The notes beneath the pieces are model-generated. The model was not told where the DNA came from and searched no databases. It worked only from the letters and a program-made list of their open reading frames with translations. Below, in pieces: positions 1 through 8,109 of a stretch of 15,164 nucleotides of DNA (position 1 is the stretch's first letter; each line of letters starts with the position of its first letter). This DNA comes from Bacteroidota bacterium (GTDB taxonomy: Bacteria; Bacteroidota; Ignavibacteria; Tepidaquicellales; Tepidaquicellaceae), in the NCBI GenBank assembly GCA_023429265.1, contig JAEYVS010000127.1:1-15164 (forward strand), given 5' to 3'. Both the position numbers and the translations under genes were made by a program.

Positions 1-726
1 ATTCTGGCTAATAACACACGTCAGGCAGATTTTCTTTATCAAAATTCGATGATGATATTGAACGTCCTCGAAGCACTGAAAGAATATGCTCCGGAATGCA
101 AGATATTATACACGGGTTCGACCTGTATATACCCAAAGGAAAATCCTCAACCGATCAATGAGAACCGTTTTATGATGGGACCGCTTGAAGAAACTAATAA
201 AGGTTACGCTGTCGCTAAGGGTATGGGTATTGTCGCGTGTGAACTCTACCGCAAGCAATATAATATTAATGCCGTTGCTGCCATGCCGACAAATCTTTAC
301 GGACCGGGAGACAATTACGATCTGCAGAATTCCCATTTCATAGCTGCGATGATACAGAAATTCATGAACGCAAAAACGAACAGGGATAAGCTGGTATTCT
401 GGGGAACGGGTAAACCAAGACGTGAAGCATTATACGTGGATGACTGCGCGGATGCATGCATTTACCTTATGGAAAATTACAACGACCCGGCAATTGTAAA
501 CATCGGTACAGGCTTCGATAACTCGATAAAAGAGTATATTGAAATAGCTCAGAAAGTATTTGAATACAATGAAGATATCGAATGGGATACTTCAAAACCG
601 GATGGCATGTATGAGAAGAGAACAGACATAGCATATCTCAAATCAATAATGCCGGAGTTTAATCCCCGTCCGTTCAAGGAAGGATTAAGAGAAGTATTGA
701 AGATCGATTTCGGAGTTGAGGTTTAA
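1..726 (+). CDS. fcl: GDP-L-fucose synthase, 3' portion (5' end outside window)
   Basis: This enzyme converts GDP-4-keto-6-deoxy-mannose to GDP-L-fucose with NADPH (epimerase then reductase), supplying fucose for cell-surface polysaccharide; it is a cytosolic short-chain dehydrogenase. The frame is open from base 1 and begins ILANNT, a conserved stretch downstream of the nucleotide-binding fold, so the ATG at 49 is internal. Numbering from base 1, I see GSTCIYP (Ser40, Cys42), the YxxxK pair Tyr69/Lys73 (YAVAK), MPTNLYGPGDN, and NSH with His112. The spacing Ser-Tyr 29 and Tyr-His 43 equals that of E. coli Fcl (S107, Y136, H179), so about 67 N-terminal residues are missing and the full length would be near 308. 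The C-terminal half has GTGKPRREALYVDD and DTSKPDGM, as in the family. It converges on the next gene with a 2-base gap. The family call is firm; the pathway role is inferred. Confidence 0.93.
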   Translation: MLANNTRQADFLYQNSMMILNVLEALKEYAPECKILYTGSTCIYPKENPQPINENRFMMGPLEETNKGYAVAKGMGIVACELYRKQYNINAVAAMPTNLYGPGDNYDLQNSHFIAAMIQKFMNAKTNRDKLVFWGTGKPRREALYVDDCADACIYLMENYNDPAIVNIGTGFDNSIKEYIEIAQKVFEYNEDIEWDTSKPDGMYEKRTDIAYLKSIMPEFNPRPFKEGLREVLKIDFGVEV

Positions 727-728
727 GC

Positions 729-2273
729 TTACTGTGTAGCTTTTTCTCTAACGATATCACCATATTTTTTTCCCCCGAGCTTACTTTCAAGCCAGGAGAC
801 ATAATCAAAGTATAATGCTCCCGATACCTCAAACGGATCATCCATAAATTTATTTATCTTATACTTACTCTCATCAAATAGTTCGATAAGCTCTTCCTGT
901 GATATGTTATTCAACACCCGCTTAAAAAACCCTATCAGGAACTTCTCAAATCTGTACTCTATTTTTCTCGATAAAAGATACCTGTACGTAGATCTAATTA
1001 AAAACTCAAGAAATTCGGTATTTTTTAATTCGAAATGGATTATCATAGTTATCAGCCTTGCTGAGAGATAAAGTTCTTTCCTCTGTCCCGGTTCACCCTC
1101 ATTTAAAATTTTATTAGCATATTCGAGAGCCTGCTTATATTTCCCCGCACCGAAGTAAATAAGTGCCGTAAAATAGTAAGCGAATGTCAGTTCCCTTGGA
1201 TCGTAGATATCCTCCATAGCTTCAACCTCCATCATGTAGGAACCTGCAAATTTCACACCTTCATCAAATCGTCCAAGCGCATTAAAATATAACAGCTGAT
1301 GTTTTCTGATCAGTACATCCAGCATTTTATCGTAGTCGGTGAGTTTTCCGCGGGTTTTAATATACTTTTTATATTTCTCCATTACTTCCTCATATTTACC
1401 ATACTCCTTAATATACAAACAGCCGGATAACTGGTTATGAATCATCAGAACATAATTAACGTGCTTCCTTTTCTTTTCATCAGGATGAGAATCATACAGC
1501 TCCTCAACTTTTAACAGATAATTATAGTAATTTTGAAAATCTCTCACAAAAGAAAAGTAAGCGACATAGATATCATAGAAAAATGTTTTATTATAAAACG
1601 TCTGTAGTGCGTCGGCATCCTGCATCACAGGAATTGATAATATTTTTTTAAACTCTCTGACTTTCTCCTCCTCCCTTGCATGACCAGCCGACATCAGCAG
1701 AGCTGCAGCTTTACCATATACAATCCTTAGCTCAGTAGATTCATCCAGTACACTGATTGCCTTTTTCTCTTCATGATAGATATTATCCATCTTCTCCATC
1801 ATTTGTTCATCACCCTTTTCCAGAAGATGATTCTTCTCCCATTGAAGTAGTTCGTATAATTTATGATAATTCTCAGATGAGTACGCAAGCTTCTTTGCCC
1901 GCCACAGTAATTTCTCACTCTGGTCGAACAGTGATTTATCAAATAAAACCTGGATTCCCTGTACCATGTCATGCAGTTTGGCGTTATCGGTTTCATCCAA
2001 AGTAAAATGTACTAGGTTACGGATTATCAGGCTGTAAAGATAATTCTTTGCTACCGATAGCTGTTTAACGAATTTCTCACCTTTCAATACCTCTTTCAGC
2101 TTTTCTTCGTCATATCCCTTCCCCTTCTTTACCTGTGCATCTATCGCATCGAACAGCTTAATATAAGCCCTTTCATTCGAGCCGAACGTGCGTGAATGCT
2201 TTTTAAAATAACTTTTTTCTGTGGTGGAGAGTGATTTAATAAGATTAAAGAGGTCTTCAGAAGTCTTTTTCAT
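729..2273 (-). CDS. TPR-like helical protein of unknown function
   Basis: A 514-residue soluble, almost entirely alpha-helical protein with many Lys, Glu, Tyr and Leu. There is no signal peptide or membrane segment, so it is probably cytoplasmic. The N-terminus (DLFNLIKSLSTTEKSYFKK, residues 7-25) resembles the opening of a family of long uncharacterised proteins common in Bacteroidota, from memory. Degenerate tetratricopeptide-like helix pairs can be seen; the clearest is around residues 361-391 (a YF-A-IYF-AGKYKQALEYA pattern). Others around 281-310 and 326-350 are weaker. No catalytic motif is recognisable, so a scaffold or protein-interaction role is the only inference offered. The start is the ATG at 2273; the upstream bases (accgggc) hold no good Shine-Dalgarno sequence. 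It seems monocistronic: its stop abuts the fcl stop and a 459-base gap lies upstream. Confidence 0.8.
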   Translation of the reverse strand: MKKTSEDLFNLIKSLSTTEKSYFKKHSRTFGSNERAYIKLFDAIDAQVKKGKGYDEEKLKEVLKGEKFVKQLSVAKNYLYSLIIRNLVHFTLDETDNAKLHDMVQGIQVLFDKSLFDQSEKLLWRAKKLAYSSENYHKLYELLQWEKNHLLEKGDEQMMEKMDNIYHEEKKAISVLDESTELRIVYGKAAALLMSAGHAREEEKVREFKKILSIPVMQDADALQTFYNKTFFYDIYVAYFSFVRDFQNYYNYLLKVEELYDSHPDEKKRKHVNYVLMIHNQLSGCLYIKEYGKYEEVMEKYKKYIKTRGKLTDYDKMLDVLIRKHQLLYFNALGRFDEGVKFAGSYMMEVEAMEDIYDPRELTFAYYFTALIYFGAGKYKQALEYANKILNEGEPGQRKELYLSARLITMIIHFELKNTEFLEFLIRSTYRYLLSRKIEYRFEKFLIGFFKRVLNNISQEELIELFDESKYKINKFMDDPFEVSGALYFDYVSWLESKLGGKKYGDIVREKATQ

Positions 2274-2424
2274 GCCCGGTAAATCCTAATTTAGAAGATT
2301 AAAAAACCTTTGATTATTGCCCAGAATCAAGGATTTCGAAAAGGAGTTTATGCTGTGAGCACTAATTTATGAGAAAAATCGGTTTTAAAAAATTCATTTC
2401 TGAAAATATTTTTACAGGGAGAAT

Positions 2425-2577
2425 ATGAAAAAGCCGCGGCAAATAATAATAATGGAAAAGATGAAAGAAATTAAGAGAATCAATGGAGCGAAAAAGAAGA
2501 GAAAATCACCTGTAATAATCGAGATCAATAACGGAATAATAAACAAAACACTTTTAATTAGAAAAAAATACATCTGA
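2425..2577 (+). CDS. possible small, very basic protein
   Basis: An open frame of 50 codons with an ATG preceded at a suitable distance by a purine-rich agggaga, a credible ribosome binding site in a genome where these are often weak. The product begins MKKPRQIIIMEKMKEIKRIN and is dominated by Lys, Arg and Ile, including a KKKRK run near residue 26, with no signal peptide or cysteine. Such composition can suit a nucleic-acid-binding microprotein, but AT-rich DNA produces Lys/Ile/Asn-rich frames by chance. It is therefore offered only as a candidate, supported by the ribosome binding site and its location in a long gap. Confidence 0.25.
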   Translation: MKKPRQIIIMEKMKEIKRINGAKKKRKSPVIIEINNGIINKTLLIRKKYI

Positions 2578-2718
2578 ATTTAATTTTTAAAAACCAAAGG
2601 AATGAAGAATGAAAACAAAAACAATCTATCCCGCTTACCCCGGACAATCAACCCGGGTTACCGCGACCAGGCAAAACCGGCTGATATTCACACAGCGTAC
2701 ATTCACAAACTCTGAAAC

Positions 2719-2723
2719 GGAGG
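2719..2723 (+). promoter_or_regulatory. ribosome binding site for the first lipoprotein
   Basis: GGAGG lies 9 bases before the ATG at 2733. It supports that start over the in-frame ATG at 2754, which would shorten the signal peptide, and it is one of the few canonical Shine-Dalgarno sites in the window. Confidence 0.6.
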
Positions 2724-2732
2724 TTACCGGCA

Positions 2733-3176
2733 ATGGTCAAAATTATTAGCCAGATGGTCCCGGTAATATTCATTGTACTCCTGTTTCATGCTTGCAGCAG
2801 CGGAAGCAAAGAGTACAGCAGTTCATCATCCCCCCGCGGCAAATACAGTTTCACCATGTATGACTCCACTGGAAAAACTCTGTTAGATGGTGAAATGAAT
2901 GTTACAGGGAATGACACTTCTTATTCTGCCGGTATTATCATTACCAAAAAGCACAATGACTTTTACAGTTATGGCAATATGCAATCGGCTAAGAATTATA
3001 CCTTCTACAATAAAAACGAGAAGGTTTTATTTGTTAATATGAACCCCTCAAGCACGGATGACAATATTTACATCACTCTAAATTACACCGGGAAATCCCT
3101 TAACGGTAAATGGACCCATACCACTATCGCCGGTGAAAAAGGACGGGGTGAATTCATTGCGGAAAAAATTAAATAA
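2733..3176 (+). CDS. lipoprotein paired with a T9SS metalloprotease (copy 1)
   Basis: A 147-residue predicted lipoprotein. The hydrophobic signal ends in a lipobox-like LFHAC with lipidated Cys21, and Ser follows at +2, compatible with the outer membrane. A short Ser-rich tether (about 22-34) leads to one small beta-rich domain (about 35-147). It is a paralogue of the lipoprotein at 10957-11400, which also has exactly 147 residues. The two share GKYxFTxxDxTG near the start of the domain, and NxNPxxxDxNI and GxWxxxTxxGxxxxG near its end, but little between. The domain is reminiscent of lipocalin-like proteins; I cannot name the family. The metalloprotease starts 27 bases downstream, so the two are probably co-transcribed. 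The repeated pairing with a protease suggests an inhibitor, chaperone, anchor or substrate, but nothing in the sequence decides between these. Confidence 0.85.
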   Translation: MVKIISQMVPVIFIVLLFHACSSGSKEYSSSSSPRGKYSFTMYDSTGKTLLDGEMNVTGNDTSYSAGIIITKKHNDFYSYGNMQSAKNYTFYNKNEKVLFVNMNPSSTDDNIYITLNYTGKSLNGKWTHTTIAGEKGRGEFIAEKIK

Positions 3177-3203
3177 AAATTACAATTAAAATAAATCAAA
3201 AAA

Positions 3204-4976
3204 ATGAAAACAAGATCATCAATTTTATCATTAATAGCGTTCACTTTAATAGTGGTAACGCTTTATAGTTTTTCAGGCAGGGATAAAGAACTTGTGGATA
3301 AAACGAATTTCGAAACAGCAGCTATCAATAATCTTAAAAATACAAACAAGAATGTTAATCAGACAATTCAGGAAAAGATACAGTTATTTGAATTTCCTAC
3401 GGTAGATCTTTTTAATTTATCTGATTCAAGAGATGGAAGCTCAGCCAGAGAGTTCGTATCAACAGCAAACTTCCTGGACATCGACCGGTCGGTTCTCGAG
3501 GAGATAAACAACACTAAACCGGAGAATTTCACACTGGAAATCCCAATGAATGACGGAAGCATCGTATTGGTTGACCTTACTAAAAATGATATACTGGCTG
3601 AAGGATTCAACATCGCTGAAATGACTAACGGATTACTTCACGACTATACTCCGGGTTTATATTACAAGGGTGTCGTAAGAGGTAAAGAACTTTTCTCCCT
3701 GGCTGCGATTAGTGTCTTCAGTGATCATATAATGGGGATCGTATCTGACGAAGAAGGTAACTGGAACCTCGGACCTGTAAGAGATGAAAACAATAATTAC
3801 ACAAGTGAATACATCTACTATAATGATGTAGACTTAACCGTGAAAAATGAATTCAAATGCGGGATGGAAGGAATCGAACAGGAAAGCACTTTCCCTGCTA
3901 AAGATTTTGATAAAACTCTGTTTCAGTCCGGAACCGGCCTTGATAATCCATCATCTACAGTACCTTTAAAAGTCTATTTTGTGGCAGATTATTCTCTCTA
4001 CGTAGCAGCAAATGGGAATTTACAAACATTAGCGGATTACATTACAGGTTTCTTTAACTCCGTTTCAACGATTTACCAGAACGAAAGTATTCCATTCCAG
4101 ATAGCTTACATCGCGGCATATACAAACCCTGATCCAATGGTCAACGGTCCAAGCACATACGAGATGAGACAGATATTCGGTGCGCAGATACAAAACAATA
4201 TGCAGGGCGGCGACATTGCACATCTGCTGTCGATCAGAAATGATGTGTCAGGCGGATTGGCATACATAAGAAGTCTATGTCAGCCATATAATCCGGCGGA
4301 CTCTTCCGGGAGCTATTGCGTAAGTGTAATCGAAGGAAACTATGAACCATATCCAAATTTCTCCTGGACAGTCACAGTGGTAGCTCACGAAATGGGACAT
4401 AATGTCGGCTCAAGACATACGCACGCCTGCGTATGGCCTCAGCCGGGCGGAGGTATCGGACCGATCGATACGTGCATTATTAACGGCGAAAACTCGACGT
4501 TCTCAGGCTTTCCGGAAGCATGTATCCCCATACAGCCTGTGAGCGGATGTTACTCCCCGGCTAACGGTACTCTGATGAGCTATTGTCACTTTTGTAACAC
4601 AACTTTCCTTGGAAACGGCTTCGGTCCGCTTCCGGGAGATACCGTGAGACTAAGGTTCATGCAGGCGCAGAATTGCCTCATAGGAATCGAAAATATAAGC
4701 TCGCAAATACCCAATGACTTTTCTTTAAAACAAAACTATCCTAACCCGTTTAACCCGACTACAAGAATAGAATTTAATATTAAACAAAGCGGATTTGTAA
4801 AGCTGGCAGTATATGACATGCTCGGTAAGCTTGTTGGAACACTTGTGGACGGTGATTTGAATCCGGGAACTTATCAGTACACTTTCGAGGCTGAGTCACT
4901 TCCTTCAGGTACATACTTCTACCGTCTAGAAACAGTCGGATTTGCAGAAACAAAACGCATGATACTTCTGAAGTAA
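3204..4976 (+). CDS. secreted reprolysin-like zinc metalloprotease with T9SS sorting domain (copy 1)
   Basis: A 590-residue exported endopeptidase. In order: a signal peptide (hydrophobic about 8-23), a propeptide-like region (about 30-220) containing YYKGVVRG and the FSLAAISVF-type strand seen in M12B prodomains, then a catalytic domain. The zinc site is HEMGHNVGSRH, with His395, Glu396, His399, Gly402 and His405 matching HExxHxxGxxH. A Met-turn LMSYCH follows at 457-462, which places it among the metzincins. Residues 503-590 form a type A T9SS C-terminal domain (QNYPNPFNPTT, then GKLVGTLVDGDLNPGTY and a final KRMILLK). Cys219 in FKCG at the prodomain end is a candidate cysteine switch. The export route (Sec, then T9SS across the outer membrane) follows from the CTD family; the substrate is unknown. 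It has a paralogue at 11408-13132. A terminator follows at 4998. Confidence 0.92.
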   Translation: MKTRSSILSLIAFTLIVVTLYSFSGRDKELVDKTNFETAAINNLKNTNKNVNQTIQEKIQLFEFPTVDLFNLSDSRDGSSAREFVSTANFLDIDRSVLEEINNTKPENFTLEIPMNDGSIVLVDLTKNDILAEGFNIAEMTNGLLHDYTPGLYYKGVVRGKELFSLAAISVFSDHIMGIVSDEEGNWNLGPVRDENNNYTSEYIYYNDVDLTVKNEFKCGMEGIEQESTFPAKDFDKTLFQSGTGLDNPSSTVPLKVYFVADYSLYVAANGNLQTLADYITGFFNSVSTIYQNESIPFQIAYIAAYTNPDPMVNGPSTYEMRQIFGAQIQNNMQGGDIAHLLSIRNDVSGGLAYIRSLCQPYNPADSSGSYCVSVIEGNYEPYPNFSWTVTVVAHEMGHNVGSRHTHACVWPQPGGGIGPIDTCIINGENSTFSGFPEACIPIQPVSGCYSPANGTLMSYCHFCNTTFLGNGFGPLPGDTVRLRFMQAQNCLIGIENISSQIPNDFSLKQNYPNPFNPTTRIEFNIKQSGFVKLAVYDMLGKLVGTLVDGDLNPGTYQYTFEAESLPSGTYFYRLETVGFAETKRMILLK

Positions 4977-4997
4977 ATATTCATTACTTCATTCCTC

Positions 4998-5030
4998 AAA
5001 AAGCCCTTCACAATAATGTGCGGGGCTTTT
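4998..5030. terminator. bidirectional rho-independent terminator between convergent genes
   Basis: AAAAGCCC at 4999-5006 pairs with GGGCTTTT at 5023-5030, and an inner CACA/TGTG stem (5009-5012 with 5017-5020) lies around an ATAA loop. The A-run and T-run at the two edges let it work on both strands. It sits 22 bases after the protease stop and directly after the stop of the opposing acetyltransferase gene. Confidence 0.85.
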
Positions 5031-5031
5031 G

Positions 5032-6093
5032 CTATTCTACCTGTGGGTTTAACAGGACATAATGAAGATGATCCTGCCATACACCATTTAATCTAAGATA
5101 CTTTTTTGATAATCCCTCGTTTATAAAGCCAAGTTTCCCGACGAGTTTTATCGATGGCAGGTTGCCGGGTACGATATTTGCCTCGATGCGGTGGAGTTTC
5201 ATTACATTAAATACGTAATCTATGCATACCTTCAAAGCCTCGCTTGCGTACCCTTTACCGTTCTCTTCCTCGTCAATTTTATATCCAAGGAAACAGGACA
5301 GAAACGGCTCCCTGACTATCTGTGTGAACCCAATATCACCAATTACCCTGTTCAAACCGGTGTCTGATTTTTCAAATAGATATAGTTTTAATGACAGACC
5401 TTCTGTAAATTCCCTTACATATTTTCTTAACATTCTTTTAGTAAACAGATCCGTAAAAAAAGCAGGCGCTGGATCACTTACATACGGGCGGAAGAAATCT
5501 TTATTCCGGGTATGGTATTCCAGCACCTGTTTTGAAAAGCTCTCATCAAGCAGTTTGATTACCAGACGCTCTGTTTCTAATTCAAAGTGAGTTCCGGCTG
5601 CGACTTCATACCCAACAACATCGCTCCGCCTTTCCATCATTACATTATCACGCCAGGTATCACCCATTTTGCCCATTTTTTCACGGATACCGACGATCCT
5701 GAATCCGAACTTCTCGTGCAGTTTAATGCTTGCTGTATTTTCGGGAAATAAAACCGAAAGGAGGGACCAGATGTTATTCTTCTCAGACTCCGCGATCAGT
5801 GCTTCCATCAAAGCTTTACCGACTCCTTTATCTCTGTGCTTTTCCCCGATGTATATGCTTATCTCCATCACTCCGGCATAGACTTTCCGGGTAGATGTCG
5901 GAATCAATGCAGCCCAGCCAAGGACTTCACCATTATCCACAGCTGCGAATCTGCAAATATCGTGATGTTTTTTATCCCACTCTTCCCGGGATGGTGCTTC
6001 CGTTTCGAATGTAGCGTTACGGGTGGCAATCCCCTCTTCGTAAATGCGTTTTACTCCGGACCAGTGATCATGTGATAATTGAACAATCTCCAT
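5032..6093 (-). CDS. tandem GNAT acetyltransferase (PAT/MnaT-like plus RimJ/RimL-like fusion)
   Basis: A 353-residue protein with two GNAT (acetyl-CoA dependent N-acetyltransferase) domains in a row. Residues 1 to about 157 resemble phosphinothricin/methionine-sulfoximine type acetyltransferases: NATFETEAPSREEW at 26-39, the acetyl-CoA loop RDKGVG (87-92), and ENTASIKLHEKFGF at 118-131. Residues from about 170 to 353 resemble the RimJ/RimL/YdaF-like group: LETERLVIK (172-180), acetyl-CoA loop NGKGYA (278-283), GNLPSIKLVGKLGF (310-323) and GVWQDHLHY. Both loops are intact, so both halves may be active. Usually these are separate proteins of about 165-185 residues, so this is a fusion. Substrates cannot be read from sequence; toxic amino-acid analogues for the first half and an amino terminus or small amine for the second are family-based guesses. 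The ATG follows immediately on the stop of the upstream LprI-like gene (TAGATG), which suggests translational coupling. Confidence 0.88.
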   Translation of the reverse strand: MEIVQLSHDHWSGVKRIYEEGIATRNATFETEAPSREEWDKKHHDICRFAAVDNGEVLGWAALIPTSTRKVYAGVMEISIYIGEKHRDKGVGKALMEALIAESEKNNIWSLLSVLFPENTASIKLHEKFGFRIVGIREKMGKMGDTWRDNVMMERRSDVVGYEVAAGTHFELETERLVIKLLDESFSKQVLEYHTRNKDFFRPYVSDPAPAFFTDLFTKRMLRKYVREFTEGLSLKLYLFEKSDTGLNRVIGDIGFTQIVREPFLSCFLGYKIDEEENGKGYASEALKVCIDYVFNVMKLHRIEANIVPGNLPSIKLVGKLGFINEGLSKKYLRLNGVWQDHLHYVLLNPQVE

Positions 6094-6544
6094 CTATTCG
6101 TCGCTATTACCCAAATGGGCATTCAGTTCATCATACATTGCAGTAAGTTCAAGTGCTCTTTTTCTGATAACCTCCATTCGCGCTCCTGCGGCTAACATAG
6201 GGTACATAGTGCCGCCTTCCATAATTTCGTATATGTAGGTATAGTAGGCTTCGATGGATTCGAACTCTTTATCGCGGAATTTTATCCATTCACGCTGGGA
6301 ATCACGTAGAGCATTTTTGGCATTTTCACCGAGGTTATTGAAGAAGATCATATACAGTATTGAGTTCTTTATCCCAGAGCACTGCAGCGCTGTCGGAGCA
6401 TTTAATCATACCCATTGTCGAGCCGTCCTTATCCATGCAGTTACTCACCCATGCATCGATAGGGTGTTCCTTTGTTTGAGTGAAGGTTTCGGTAAACGTA
6501 AAGAAGGATAGGAATAAAATGAAAAGAATTAAAAGTTTTTTCAT
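6094..6544 (-). pseudogene. LprI/DUF1311-type secreted protein, interrupted by a one-base frameshift
   Basis: Two overlapping frames make one protein. The upstream frame (from ATG at 6544) gives a signal peptide (MKKLLILFILFLSFFTFT), then DAWVSNCMDKDGSTMGMIKC and WDKELNTVYDLLQ, and stops at 6335-6337. The downstream frame (open to 6094) gives NNLGENAKNALRDSQREWIKFRD, GGTMYPMLAAGARME and RKRALEL. Skipping one base near 6340 joins them as NTVYDLL-NNLGENAK, giving about 149 residues. This matches the layout of LprI-family proteins (lysozyme-inhibitor-like, periplasmic or secreted; CxxxA...WDxELNxxY, then RxxQRxWIxFRD). The separate ATG at 6351 would give an 85-residue piece without a signal peptide. 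It may be a true pseudogene, a single-read sequencing or assembly error, or a recoded gene; the first two are more likely. The gene is divergent from glyQS and runs directly into the GNAT fusion. Confidence 0.8.
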
Positions 6545-6699
6545 ACAGTTTGGATTTAGGAGTTTAAGTAAAATTAGCTGTAAATATTAATGTTTTCCAT
6601 ACAAATGTCCAATAAATTGGCATTAATAGTTTGGCAATAGTTTAGTAAATTAGGGGATTATTATAATTACCTATAATACCTAAGAAAACATTTAATATT
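6545..6699. promoter_or_regulatory. divergent promoter region for the LprI-like gene and glycyl-tRNA synthetase
   Basis: A 155-base AT-rich intergenic region between divergent starts. On the plus strand, TTG at 6617-6619 and TAGTTTAG at 6638-6645 are 18 bases apart and approximate the Bacteroidota sigma pattern (TTTG, then TAnnTTTG). TATAAT boxes occur at 6662-6667 and 6672-6677. No Shine-Dalgarno sequence precedes the TTG at 6700. I cannot tell which element is used. Confidence 0.35.
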
Positions 6700-8106
6700 T
6701 TGAGCAATAAAGATTTAATGGAAGTAATTGTTTCCCTTGCAAAAAGGCGGGGTTTTGTATTTCAATCATCGGAAATCTACGGTGGTTTGAACGGATGCTA
6801 TGATTATGGTCCTCTTGGGGTCGAACTCCTCAGGAATATCAAAGAAGCCTGGTGGAAAGAAATGACATATCGCGAGGATATCGAGGGAATAGATGCGTCG
6901 ATACTGATGCACCCGAGAGTATGGGAGGCATCCGGACACGTAGAGAATTTCACCGATCCCATGGTAGACTGTAAAAACTGTAAATCAAGATACAGGCTGG
7001 ATGTATTATATGATATGATATCTAAGAAGACACGAAAAGAGATCGATGAAAAAATAACCGAAGGCACGTCAGTAGAAGAAGTTGTAAAGGAAAGCCTAAG
7101 CATAATCCCGTGCCCTAACTGCGGGAACAGGGAGACCTTCACTGACGCGAAACAATTTAACCTGATGTTTAAAACTCACATCGGCGCATCAGAGGATTCC
7201 TCCAGCGTGGTATATCTCAGGCCGGAAACCGCGCAAGGTATCTACGTGAACTTCCTGAATGTGAGAGAGGCAGCCAGGCAGAAGATCCCCTTTGGCATAG
7301 CCCAGATAGGTAAGTCATTCAGGAATGAGATCAATACGAAGAACTTCTTATTCAGAGTAAGAGAATTCGAGCAGATGGAGATGCAGTATTTTGTAAAGCC
7401 GGGTGAGGATGAGAAATGGTTTGAATACTGGAAAGAAAAGAGGATAGGGTGGTTCACGAGATACGGGCTGAATAAAGACAAACTTAAATTCTTTAAGCAC
7501 GAGAAACTCGCTCACTACGCGAAAGAAGCCTTTGACATCGAGTATGAATTCCCGTTTGGGTGGGGCGAACTTGAGGGAATCCACAACAGGACAGACTTTG
7601 ATTTGAAGAGACACACAGAATATTCCGGTAAGAAAATTGAATACTTCGATGAGCAGGAAAAGCAGAAGTACATTCCATACGTGATAGAAACGGCTGTTGG
7701 GGCAACACGGAGCTTCCTGGCATTCCTGATAGATGCTTACGAGGACGAAGAAATTCCGAAAGAAGACGGTAAATCCGAGGTGAGGACAGTTCTTCATTTT
7801 CATCCGGAGCTCGCGCCAATAAAGGCGGCTGTATTCCCTCTTGTTAATAAGGATGGGATGCCTGAAATAGCTCACGATATCACGAAAGAACTTCGAAAGG
7901 ATTTTAAAGTATTCTATGACGACTCAGGAGCTGTGGGAAGACGCTACAGGAGACAGGATGAGTGCGGCACTCCGTACTGCATTACTGTGGATACCCAGAC
8001 ATTGGAAGACGGAACAGTAACTGTGCGAGACAGGGATTCGATGCAGCAGGAGAGGGTTAACAAAGACAATCTCAGCAGTTTTATTAAAGACAAGCTGAAC
8101 CAATAA
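6700..8106 (+). CDS. glyQS: glycyl-tRNA synthetase (class II, alpha2 type)
   Basis: Charges tRNA-Gly with glycine using ATP in the cytoplasm; essential for translation. The 468 residues are normal for the homodimeric bacterial/eukaryotic-type enzyme. In order: KRRGFVFQSSEIYGGLNGCYDYGPLG at the N-terminus; a zinc-binding insertion with Cys91/Cys94 (CKNC) and Cys138/Cys141 (CPNC); YLRPETAQGIYVNF; motif 2 with Arg208 (FRNE); FEQMEMQYFV; motif 3 with Arg337 (GATRSFLAFLIDAY). A C-terminal anticodon-binding domain follows (LAPIKAAVFPLV through GRRYRRQDECGTPYCITVD). The start is chosen as TTG 6700 (MSNKDLMEV); the ATG at 6718 would still keep every conserved block, so the exact start is uncertain. 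The next gene begins 3 bases after the stop. Confidence 0.97.
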   Translation: MSNKDLMEVIVSLAKRRGFVFQSSEIYGGLNGCYDYGPLGVELLRNIKEAWWKEMTYREDIEGIDASILMHPRVWEASGHVENFTDPMVDCKNCKSRYRLDVLYDMISKKTRKEIDEKITEGTSVEEVVKESLSIIPCPNCGNRETFTDAKQFNLMFKTHIGASEDSSSVVYLRPETAQGIYVNFLNVREAARQKIPFGIAQIGKSFRNEINTKNFLFRVREFEQMEMQYFVKPGEDEKWFEYWKEKRIGWFTRYGLNKDKLKFFKHEKLAHYAKEAFDIEYEFPFGWGELEGIHNRTDFDLKRHTEYSGKKIEYFDEQEKQKYIPYVIETAVGATRSFLAFLIDAYEDEEIPKEDGKSEVRTVLHFHPELAPIKAAVFPLVNKDGMPEIAHDITKELRKDFKVFYDDSGAVGRRYRRQDECGTPYCITVDTQTLEDGTVTVRDRDSMQQERVNKDNLSSFIKDKLNQ

Positions 8107-8109
8107 AAT

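Larger units (their letters stand above)
2274..2732. other. 459-base gap without a confident gene
   Basis: This region separates the TPR-like gene from the lipoprotein/protease unit and must hold the promoters of both. The half near 2274-2420 is AT-rich and has an imperfect hairpin at about 2307-2332 (CCTTTGATT ... AATCAAGG). The part from 2640 to 2730 is much richer in GC (cccggacaatcaacccggg, ggttaccgcgaccagg, ggaggttaccgg) than its surroundings, which is unusual for a promoter region. Three short open frames lie here: 2425-2577 (listed separately), 2602-2715 (37 aa, MKNENKNNLSRLP...) and 2609-2749 (46 aa, MKTKTIYPAYPG..., overlapping the next gene). The last two overlap each other in different frames and share one aaagga upstream motif; neither resembles anything I know. 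I see no tRNA, IS or CRISPR here. Confidence 0.6.

Noticed and set aside
6335..6351. Programmed frameshift as in prfB for the LprI-like gene
   Set aside because: The slip site lacks a stop codon directly after the CTT and there is no upstream Shine-Dalgarno stimulator; mutation or assembly error is simpler.
6094..6351. Separate 85-residue gene starting at ATG 6351
   Set aside because: It lacks a signal peptide and the N-terminal half of the LprI family, both of which are present in the adjoining frame; one split gene explains both.
7348..7875. A 175-codon open frame on the minus strand within glyQS
   Set aside because: It lies wholly inside a clear glycyl-tRNA synthetase gene, its product resembles nothing, and several other shadow frames occur over the same gene.
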